A stretch of DNA of 6,071 nucleotides from Candidatus Pacearchaeota archaeon (GCA_002690445.1 NZER01000337.1:1-6071), one strand, 5' to 3'; positions 1-6,054 are shown, counted from the stretch's first letter. Notes: a model not told the origin generated them from the letters alone. Program-made: numbers and translations.

Positions 1-4
1 AGAA

Positions 5-26
5 TTATAAAAAAAATAAAGGGGTG
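5..26 (+). promoter_or_regulatory. Start region of the 790-aa surface protein gene: Shine-Dalgarno site with a possible TATA-like box
   Basis: GGGGTG at 21-26 can pair with the archaeal anti-SD CACCTCC, allowing one G-U pair. It ends 8 nt before ATG 35, which supports that start. TTATAAA at 5-11 is centred about 26 nt before the ATG, where a TATA box for a leaderless transcript would lie. The two readings conflict, because a leaderless mRNA would lack the SD. The SD is the better supported, since the same GGTGTGTA-N4-ATG arrangement precedes the S-layer gene. The true promoter may lie upstream of the window. Confidence 0.5.
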
Positions 27-34
27 TGTAAATA

Positions 35-2407
35 ATGGATAAAAAAGTAGGTGTTTCTATATTATTCAGTTTTCTTGTTCTTGTGGGTTTAATCGGTGTA
101 AGTAATGCTATTATAAACTCTAGCGATAGCGCTGATATGTTAAGATCCGCAAATATGACTATCTATGGTGATGGTTTTGGAATAGATAATACTACAAAAG
201 GTGGTGTGAGTGAAATTGTGAATATCACTGTGCTTGCAGGTACTATAACTAATATTTCTAATATAACAATTTCGTGGGTTGGTAATTATACTTTTGATGG
301 TTGGGTGAGTAAAACTGATGCTTACCATCAATCATGTGATGCTGAAGGAAGTGGAGAAGAGGGTCAAGATTGTACTGGAACTTCTAATGCAACATTTAAT
401 AATGTTACCATTATGAATGGTGACACTGGGGATTGGACTTGTCTTAATTTAAGTACTACTCGATTAAATTGTTATAATAACACTTGGGGAACTGCTTTAA
501 ATGGATTAGGCGGGAATAGTTCTATCTTAATCAGGTTTAATGTAACTGCTACAGCTAGTATAGAAGATCGTGCTGAATTTAATATCACTGTAAATGATGA
601 TGTTGTAACACGAGGGAATAATACGGTTTTAACTGCTTTTGTAGATGGTGTTGGTCCGACAATGGTTGAATTAAATATTAGTGATGGAAATACTACATGG
701 AATAATGGTTCATTTAATGGGACTGATACAGGTACTTATTTGGCTAGTGATTCTGATTTGATAGTGACTGCTACATTCCACGAATTATCTCCTCATACAG
801 GAAATGTAATGTGGTTATTCTATAATGGGTCTGAAGTTAGTGTGGATGAAGATTTATTAGATGCGGCTACTCAAAATGCTGTTAGAGTAACCCCTTCAAG
901 TGTAACACATAGTAGCTTAACTAATTTGGTAGATGGTAAATATACACACCCAATTAAATATACATGGACAATTCCTGCTAATAGTGTTGAGGATTTTGGA
1001 GATGGTGACGCAAACTCTAGCCTTGCTTTTGCAATAGTAGCGAATGATACATTTAACAACGAAGTTTATCTAAATGATACATCTTCGGTAAATGGAGCTT
1101 TAATGCCTTTTAGTATAATGTTGAATGATACTATGGCTCGTTTGCATAACATTTCTTTTAAAGATGCTAGGGGAAATACCGTGTTTGGAGGTACTACAGG
1201 CTTTTTATCTCAAACCAATATAACTATCGAGTTTGAAGTGACAGGATATCCTCTTCCTTCAAGTGTGACCTCTGAAAATAATTCGGAGATTTTTTTATAT
1301 TATAACACTACAGGATCTATGGATGCTCGAGCAAATGGGATTTTTAATAATTTTGATAGGATAATAAATTTAACAGAAACTAATCAAACAGCTATGGAAG
1401 ACAATGTTACCTTAATTAATCCTATAGACAAAATCCGGTATCAGACTTCTATGGATATGGCTGGAAATGATACAAATACTGTTGAAGTTTATATCGGAGT
1501 TGGTAATGCATCGATTGACTTGGGACATGATACTAATCAGAATTTACCAGGTAACTATACTGCACTTATGGGACCTTATAGGATTGCAATCGATGGAGGA
1601 CTTCCAGATGTGTCATTAAATACTCCCTCTAATAGGGGAATCACAACATCCGAAAGTATTGAATATGTATGTACTGGAACTGATGGGATTAGTGGAGTGG
1701 CTAGTTACACCTGGACATTGATCAAACCAAATGGAGATACAATGCCCTATACAAAAGTAACTGTCGGGACAAATACAAACACTAAGACCTTTAGTGGATC
1801 AGAAATAGGTGCTCCTGGTACTTATTCTGTTAAATGTGAAGTCATTGATAGTGTAGGGAATGCTAGGACTGCTACGACCAATACAGATAATCACTTTACA
1901 GTAAGTGTTGCTTCATCAGGAGGTGGAGGTAGTGGTAGTGCTTCTACAGTTAGTTTTGATATAGACTTCACAGACAGTCCTAAAGCCACATTAAAAGCGG
2001 CTCAAGGAAGAATAAAGAGCTTTAGCTTTGATGGTGCTACCAAACATACAATTACATTCAATGAAGTAACTGCAACAACTGCGACTTTGATAATTGCATC
2101 AGATCCGGTAACTGTACAACTGAATGTGGGACAATCTAAAGAAGTAGATGTAAATAACGATGGTGTTAGTGATATGAAAGTAACATTGAATTCGATTGCG
2201 AATAGTGTAGCAGATATAACTGTTGAAAAGGTAGAAGCCGGTGCAGAAGCTATTAAGAAAGAAGAAAGAGAAGCTAGAGGATTACCCCCTACAGAAGGAG
2301 GAGATGTGACACCTGTAGCTAAAGGCGGATTATCTGGACTCTGGTGGGCTTTATTAGTGATTGCAGCAATTGTTGTTATAGGTTACTTTGTAAGTAAGAG
2401 GAAATAA
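35..2407 (+). CDS. Large secreted, membrane-anchored archaeal surface glycoprotein with Ig-like and DPANN-type C-terminal beta-domains
   Basis: A 790-residue surface protein of unknown specific function; I recognise no enzyme motif. Residues 1-25 are a signal peptide (KK, hydrophobic core, likely cut after GVSNA). Residues 26 to about 510 are Thr/Asn/Ser-rich beta-type sequence with about 34 N-x-S/T sequons between N28 and N507, and local Cys pairs C101/C113 and C136/C146. Residues about 530-620 look like an Ig/PKD-like domain with C546 and C601 as a likely disulfide. A Gly/Ser linker (about 626-637) leads to a beta-domain at 641-734, with a putative calcium loop at D705-D713 of the form DxNxDGxxD. 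A charged stretch, an LPPTE at 750-754, a membrane helix (about 769-786) and a KRK tail follow. The topology is thus a long glycosylated ectodomain anchored at its C terminus, beneath or through the S-layer. ATG 35 is supported by the SD and by the complete signal peptide. The gene forms its own transcription unit, closed by a terminator at its stop codon. Adhesin, envelope spacer or S-layer partner are all possible. Confidence 0.85.
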   Translation: MDKKVGVSILFSFLVLVGLIGVSNAIINSSDSADMLRSANMTIYGDGFGIDNTTKGGVSEIVNITVLAGTITNISNITISWVGNYTFDGWVSKTDAYHQSCDAEGSGEEGQDCTGTSNATFNNVTIMNGDTGDWTCLNLSTTRLNCYNNTWGTALNGLGGNSSILIRFNVTATASIEDRAEFNITVNDDVVTRGNNTVLTAFVDGVGPTMVELNISDGNTTWNNGSFNGTDTGTYLASDSDLIVTATFHELSPHTGNVMWLFYNGSEVSVDEDLLDAATQNAVRVTPSSVTHSSLTNLVDGKYTHPIKYTWTIPANSVEDFGDGDANSSLAFAIVANDTFNNEVYLNDTSSVNGALMPFSIMLNDTMARLHNISFKDARGNTVFGGTTGFLSQTNITIEFEVTGYPLPSSVTSENNSEIFLYYNTTGSMDARANGIFNNFDRIINLTETNQTAMEDNVTLINPIDKIRYQTSMDMAGNDTNTVEVYIGVGNASIDLGHDTNQNLPGNYTALMGPYRIAIDGGLPDVSLNTPSNRGITTSESIEYVCTGTDGISGVASYTWTLIKPNGDTMPYTKVTVGTNTNTKTFSGSEIGAPGTYSVKCEVIDSVGNARTATTNTDNHFTVSVASSGGGGSGSASTVSFDIDFTDSPKATLKAAQGRIKSFSFDGATKHTITFNEVTATTATLIIASDPVTVQLNVGQSKEVDVNNDGVSDMKVTLNSIANSVADITVEKVEAGAEAIKKEEREARGLPPTEGGDVTPVAKGGLSGLWWALLVIAAIVVIGYFVSKRK

Positions 2408-2430
2408 TCCTCTTAATTTTTTTCTTTTTT
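2395..2430 (+). terminator. Hairpin plus T-tract terminator of the 790-aa gene
   Basis: TAAGAGGA at 2395-2402 and TCCTCTTA at 2408-2415 form a perfect 8-bp stem around the loop AATAA. The loop contains the stop codon TAA (2405-2407). One A later come T7, C and T6 (2417-2430). Archaeal termination is known to depend mainly on the T-rich tract; whether the hairpin contributes here cannot be told from sequence. It separates this gene from the next one, which has its own promoter. Confidence 0.75.
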
Positions 2431-2456
2431 ATTATATATTCTAGATTCTACAAAAA

Positions 2457-2486
2457 TTTATATAGGCTTTTTTAGTATAATTGATG
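2457..2486 (+). promoter_or_regulatory. Archaeal TATA-box promoter, probably leaderless, of the 180-aa gene
   Basis: TTTATATA at 2457-2464, preceded by an A-rich stretch that could act as BRE, is a good match to the archaeal box A. Its centre is 23.5 nt before ATG 2484 and 26.5 nt before ATG 2487, so transcription should begin at or next to the start codon. No Shine-Dalgarno sequence lies between box and start, which fits a leaderless mRNA. Confidence 0.7.
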
Positions 2487-3026
2487 ATGAAAAAAATTTA
2501 TTTCTTAATCTTCTTGTTATTCATTCCATTAATTAGTGCTGATATGGGGCGTACTTTTGAATTGGACTTTGATGCGAAAGGAGAATTCGACATTTGGCTT
2601 ATGAAAAGTGATAGGGTTTTGTTTGAATATGGAGGATATAATCATACTATTATTATTGATGAGATTAACGATCAAACCATAGAAGCAGATGTCTTTCTTT
2701 TTTTAGAAGGGGATTTACATAATCCCAATTATATAAATCTCAATAAAAAATATGATGTCGGGTTAGATTTTGATAAAGATGGAAATAAAGAACTCGCAAT
2801 TGCACTAGTACAGATTAACAAAGAAAGAGGAAAGATTATTTTAACAAGATTGGAATCGTGGGATGAAGGAGCGAATATTGAGCCTTTTTGGAAAGATAAA
2901 AATTCTGAAAATGATAAAGAGATAGGAGGTAATTGGAAGATTTATTTAAGTATGGTGATTAGTCTTTTATTTTTGAGTTTTTTAATAAGTTTTTTCAAAA
3001 AAAAAGGTAAAGGTCTATACTATTAA
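2484..3026 (+). CDS. Small secreted membrane-anchored protein; stand-alone version of the neighbour's C-terminal beta-domain
   Basis: A 180-residue protein with no recognised enzyme function. Residues 1-19 are a signal peptide, likely cut after LISA; residues 25-124 form a beta-rich ectodomain; a charged linker follows; residues about 153-171 are a membrane helix with a short KKKGKG tail, presumably cytoplasmic. The ectodomain aligns with residues 641-734 of the upstream 790-aa protein: the first 27 positions and last 24 positions match without gaps, with one insertion of about 7 residues between. It keeps a D95-F-D-K-D-G-N-K-E103 loop of the DxDxDGxxD/E type that could bind calcium, and has one sequon at N53. 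A TTG at 2481 is in frame, but ATG 2484 (or 2487, one residue shorter) fits the leaderless promoter better. Its 3' end overlaps the convergent glycosyltransferase gene by 4 bases. It may be an accessory of the large surface protein or the S-layer; that role is inference. Confidence 0.75.
   Translation: MMKKIYFLIFLLFIPLISADMGRTFELDFDAKGEFDIWLMKSDRVLFEYGGYNHTIIIDEINDQTIEADVFLFLEGDLHNPNYINLNKKYDVGLDFDKDGNKELAIALVQINKERGKIILTRLESWDEGANIEPFWKDKNSENDKEIGGNWKIYLSMVISLLFLSFLISFFKKKGKGLYY
2997..3005 (-). terminator. Candidate T9-tract terminator of the glycosyltransferase gene, inside the convergent gene
   Basis: On the minus strand, 17 nt beyond the glycosyltransferase stop codon, there is a run of nine T (A9 on the plus strand). 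This is the type of T-tract that suffices for archaeal termination. It lies in the Lys codons of the opposing gene's cytoplasmic tail. No hairpin is evident. On the plus strand the nearest T-run after the opposing stop codon is only T6 at about 3056-3061. Confidence 0.4.
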
Positions 3027-3706
3027 TTCTTAATATCATTCCAATCCCAAGGTCTATTTTTAATTAGGTGTTTGCAAACAATATTTGTATCTACATAAAA
3101 GGAGAATTTATTTTTTTTGCAGTCTAATGAGAAATAAACATCATCAAAAGCAGATTCTTTAGGTTCATATCTAAATTTCACTTTACTTAAGATTGTTTTA
3201 TGGATTAAAATACAACCAAGACCTGAAATAGCTATTTGTTTTAGGCCTTTATTTAATTCTGAAGGTTTTAATATATAACGAAGATCTTTGTCTATTTTGG
3301 TCCAAATCAAAGGTAGGAACCTTGTTTCTTTTCCTTTTGTGAGGGTATTAAAATAAATCGCAGTTATTATCCTCTTTTTATGTTCGAGGAAGTTTTCTAA
3401 GATGTCTGGAGGAGGTAAAACATCTTGTTCTAGACTAAAGAAGTAATCATAGCCTTCGTCTAGGGCTTTTTGCCTTAAAATGTTCCTAGAAGCGATTATA
3501 CGGTCTCTGGCTGATTCAAACCAAGGGCCTTTTATGACTGGAAGGCTGTAAGATTCTATCTTCTTTTTGTAATTATCATCTTTAGAGTTATCTACTAAGA
3601 GTATATCAAAATTAGGATATGTTAAAGCTTTAAGGGCTTTTGCGTATTCTTCTAAAGAGTATTCATGATAATCTGATGTGGGACAACCAACAAGTATTTT
3701 TTTCAT
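3023..3706 (-). CDS. GT-A-fold glycosyltransferase, GT2-like
   Basis: A 227-residue soluble protein without signal peptide or membrane helix, so probably cytosolic or peripheral on the membrane. It is expected to move a sugar from a nucleotide-sugar donor to an acceptor; neither can be read from the sequence. It starts with a beta strand (KKILVGCPTS), then shows ILLVDN at 35-40, the usual first nucleotide-binding strand end of GT-A enzymes. SLEQDVLPPP at 91-100 occupies the place of the metal-binding DxD, with ExD instead. GLGCILIHK (162-170) and FDDVYFSLDC (187-196) match the acceptor/base region of such enzymes, and DTNIVCKHL (206-214) ends with a His often used as a further metal ligand. 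The length suits a minimal catalytic domain. It lies downstream of the S-layer gene on the same strand, but a terminator and a possible own promoter separate them. Next to sequon-rich surface proteins, a part in glycan assembly is plausible but unproven. Confidence 0.8.
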   Translation of the reverse strand: MKKILVGCPTSDYHEYSLEEYAKALKALTYPNFDILLVDNSKDDNYKKKIESYSLPVIKGPWFESARDRIIASRNILRQKALDEGYDYFFSLEQDVLPPPDILENFLEHKKRIITAIYFNTLTKGKETRFLPLIWTKIDKDLRYILKPSELNKGLKQIAISGLGCILIHKTILSKVKFRYEPKESAFDDVYFSLDCKKNKFSFYVDTNIVCKHLIKNRPWDWNDIKN

Positions 3707-3727
3707 GTATTAAATAAGAGCTTAAAA

Positions 3728-3736
3728 CTTAAAAGT
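3728..3736 (-). promoter_or_regulatory. Possible TATA-like box of the glycosyltransferase gene
   Basis: Read on the minus strand, ACTTTTAAG lies at 3736-3728, centred about 26 nt before ATG 3706, the spacing expected for a leaderless archaeal transcript. A second similar run, GTTTTAAG at 3728-3721, is too close to the start. No Shine-Dalgarno sequence precedes the ATG. The region is AT-rich, so the match is weak evidence. Confidence 0.35.
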
Positions 3737-3742
3737 GTTATT

Positions 3743-3782
3743 AAAAAAGAAAAAAAGAAAAAAAAGAAGGATTAACCTTCTT
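3743..3782 (-). terminator. Hairpin plus T-tract terminator of the S-layer gene
   Basis: On the minus strand AAGAAGG (3782-3776) and CCTTCTT (3770-3764) form a perfect 7-bp stem with a 5-nt loop. The 5' arm begins in the stop codon (3783-3781). The stem runs straight into a T-rich tract (T8, C, T7, C, T6) down to 3743. The layout closely matches the terminator of the 790-aa gene. It should insulate the downstream glycosyltransferase from S-layer transcription, at least partly. Confidence 0.75.
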
Positions 3783-6039
3783 ATTCTACAGTGTAGCTTC
3801 CAACAGTTTGTGTTGTACTTACTACTTTGGCTTCGGCTTTGCTCATTCCAGATAATCTACCTGCAACTATTGCTTCTGCTGCATTTCTTGTATCTACAGC
3901 GGAATAACCTGCTACTAATAATGCAACATTTGCACCATTATCTGCAAGTTTAACCATAGCTTCGTTTGGTGTAAAGTCTGTTCTGCCCAAACCGAATACA
4001 CTGTTAGCCAACGGATTTACTGCTGGACCACCAATTACAACCAAGTTTTGTGCACTTGCACTTGCAACTTCTTCAGATAAAGCTACAGCACTTGAAGGTA
4101 TTGGGTTAACTACAACAGATCCACCACTAGAGCTAGTTTTGGCAGTTGTTCCCTTAATAACAACGTTTGTCTGTACTTGGTCTCCTGGAATGTCTAAGAC
4201 AACTTCATCACTAGAACCATGTGCTTTTGGATCTCTAATAATGACACCATAAATAGTTCGGTGATCTTCGTCTTTTGTACCTAATGTCTTTTCTCCGACT
4301 TTAGATCCTAGGCCCCAATAGATCTCATCAGCTTGTTCAGAAGAAGCAGATGTACCTAAAGAATTAATAGCTCCAGCACTTATTCCCCAACTCAATGTTA
4401 TATTGTCATCATAGCCGGGTAAGTTTGTACTATGGAATGGAACAAGTGTCAGATTAACCAAAGTTGCATCTTGCCAATCTAAATGCATTGTCATGTCTGT
4501 ATCTTTGGTATTATCGTAGTTAATATGTCCCCATTGTCCAGTACCACTTGTTGCACTACTTTCATTTCCTTGTATGGCTACACCTGCTAATTTAACCTTG
4601 TTATCGTCGTTATCTTTGTAGAAAATACCGACACCAGATGCATTAGCTCCTAATTCTTCCCATGCTCCTGCAGTATCCATATCTGTATATAACCAAACTT
4701 TGTCTGTTTTTAGGTCAGATGTTGTTGTACCATTTGCTTCAAGTTTGTCTCTTTCGATAGTTATACCTTCAGATTGTGGTGTATGGATATAAAGAGTTTT
4801 GGCCGATGTTAAAGTTCCATCTGCATCACTTAAATCTGCTGAATCTTCGTATTCAAAAGAATAAGTTGCATAGTTATCGTCTGAAACTGTCATGCTATCC
4901 ATACAGATACTTAAGTAACCATTTGGTAAGTCTAGACATTCTCCCACTTTAGGAGGATTGTCACTATCATCATTGTAGATGAAGTCATTTTCAATACCAA
5001 AATAAGGTCCTGCAAATTCTCCAGTGGTGGAAGATGTTGTGGCAGCTGTGGTCTCTTTAATATTTCCAACATTCCATACCCAATCTGGATTGTCTTTGTC
5101 TTCTCCTGCATAAGCATCTCCATCTTTGTAAGTTTCTTGTGCGTCTGAACCAATAATCAAACTAGCGGCTGAAGCTGCTTGATTGTTGCTATCGTAGAAA
5201 GTTTCATCGTTAACAATCTCAATTCCATTAACTGTTTTTGTGGAACCAGATGAAATTGTTTCAGTTACACCATCTACATCTATAACTATGGCACCTGCGG
5301 AACCGACCCTTGTCAATTTAACAGTTTTTCCATCTACAACTACCGAGTCTCCAGAATCCATGAAGAATTCAGATCCTACATAAGCTGTAAATTTACCTTC
5401 GGTAGAATCATCTATATCTGTAACTTTCAAAGTTTTACCCAAGAATTTAATTTCTAAAGGGTCTGAACTTGTTGTTTCATTTACAGTAATAGATTCAGAG
5501 AATGCATAATAGTATTTTATAGAATCTCTGGCTACTTCCATAACAACGTCTGTTTGGTAGTCATCTTCATTACTTGTTAAAGAAGTTTCTACACTTACAG
5601 CATTACCTGCTTGGTTTAGTATTAGAAATTCTTCTATATCGTATTCTGCACCTTGGAAAGTTATTGTCGAATCTAATAAACTTTCAACATCGTCGTCTGC
5701 TAATTCTTGATCCATCGTATAGGTTTGTCCGTCTGAAACATTTCCGCCTAAAGGAATATCTTCAGAAACACCGCCTGTAACTGTTACCGTGGTTCCTCCA
5801 CTTGGGGAAACAGCCATGGTTTGTAAATCTGCCAACATAACAGATTGACCAATTGTGTCTGACGCTGCTGCGTTTGACCCAACTGCTAAAACTCCAGAAA
5901 ATACACCATTAGAAATAAACGGTGCTGGGTAGTCTGCTAAGGTATAGCTTAAAGCTAGTGCTCCAGTCATAGTAGCGCCCAACATTGCGGCACCAGTAGA
6001 AAGAGCTGCTATCTTTTTTAATACTCTTTTTGTTCTCAT
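3781..6039 (-). CDS. S-layer protein, methanococcal/DPANN type
   Basis: A 752-residue subunit of the outer protein lattice, exported and self-assembling around the cell. Residues 1-29 are a signal peptide (RTKRVLKK, then a small hydrophobic core ending GALA). D36-YPAPFISNG followed by VLAVGSNAAASD (50-61) matches the N-terminal S-layer-like region (S_layer_N type). N665-LVVIGGPAVNP and LLVAGYSAVDTRNAAEAI (707-724) match the C-terminal region (S_layer_C type). Between them is a long acidic, Thr/Ser/Asp-rich beta-sheet section, longer than in methanococcal proteins of about 560-580 residues. Only two Cys are present, C368 and C379, likely a disulfide in a loop. Seven N-x-S/T sequons are seen. 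A Ser/Gly linker precedes the C-terminal part. There is no C-terminal membrane helix, so anchoring must be indirect. ATG 6039 is chosen because GGAGGTG lies 8 nt upstream; the in-frame GTG at 6048 sits within that SD. High expression is likely. Confidence 0.92.
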   Translation of the reverse strand: MRTKRVLKKIAALSTGAAMLGATMTGALALSYTLADYPAPFISNGVFSGVLAVGSNAAASDTIGQSVMLADLQTMAVSPSGGTTVTVTGGVSEDIPLGGNVSDGQTYTMDQELADDDVESLLDSTITFQGAEYDIEEFLILNQAGNAVSVETSLTSNEDDYQTDVVMEVARDSIKYYYAFSESITVNETTSSDPLEIKFLGKTLKVTDIDDSTEGKFTAYVGSEFFMDSGDSVVVDGKTVKLTRVGSAGAIVIDVDGVTETISSGSTKTVNGIEIVNDETFYDSNNQAASAASLIIGSDAQETYKDGDAYAGEDKDNPDWVWNVGNIKETTAATTSSTTGEFAGPYFGIENDFIYNDDSDNPPKVGECLDLPNGYLSICMDSMTVSDDNYATYSFEYEDSADLSDADGTLTSAKTLYIHTPQSEGITIERDKLEANGTTTSDLKTDKVWLYTDMDTAGAWEELGANASGVGIFYKDNDDNKVKLAGVAIQGNESSATSGTGQWGHINYDNTKDTDMTMHLDWQDATLVNLTLVPFHSTNLPGYDDNITLSWGISAGAINSLGTSASSEQADEIYWGLGSKVGEKTLGTKDEDHRTIYGVIIRDPKAHGSSDEVVLDIPGDQVQTNVVIKGTTAKTSSSGGSVVVNPIPSSAVALSEEVASASAQNLVVIGGPAVNPLANSVFGLGRTDFTPNEAMVKLADNGANVALLVAGYSAVDTRNAAEAIVAGRLSGMSKAEAKVVSTTQTVGSYTVE

Positions 6040-6047
6040 CAAATACA

Positions 6048-6054
6048 CACCTCC
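6048..6054 (-). promoter_or_regulatory. Strong Shine-Dalgarno site of the S-layer gene
   Basis: On the minus strand GGAGGTG (6054-6048) is fully complementary to the archaeal 16S anti-SD CACCTCC and lies 8 nt before ATG 6039. It decides the start: the alternative in-frame GTG at 6048 overlaps the SD itself. No TATA box appears in the 32 nt available upstream, so the transcript has a leader that begins outside the window. Confidence 0.85.

Noticed and set aside
140..331. Minus-strand open frame opposite the 790-aa gene, and a similar one at 871-1059
   Set aside because: Both lie antisense to a well-supported gene and have no start signals or protein-like features.
2481..2483. TTG as start of the 180-aa gene
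   Set aside because: ATG follows at once at 2484 and 2487, and both fit the TATA-box distance and the signal peptide better.
3010..3057. Direct repeat AAGGTCTAT at 3010-3018 and 3049-3057
   Set aside because: Nine bases in AT-rich coding DNA; no mobile-element or array context, probably chance.
3735..3953. Plus-strand open frame of 72 codons rich in Leu and Lys
   Set aside because: It begins in the S-layer terminator and otherwise lies antisense to the S-layer coding region; composition is that of a reverse-frame shadow.
4932..5153. Second minus-strand frame of 73 codons within the S-layer gene
   Set aside because: Wholly inside the S-layer gene on the same strand in another frame, with no ribosome binding site or recognisable motif.
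5574..5780. Plus-strand open frame of 68 codons opposite the S-layer gene
   Set aside because: Low-complexity Leu/His/Arg shadow of the reverse strand.
6046..6048. In-frame GTG that would extend the S-layer protein by three residues
   Set aside because: It overlaps the GGAGGTG Shine-Dalgarno site, which is correctly spaced for ATG 6039.
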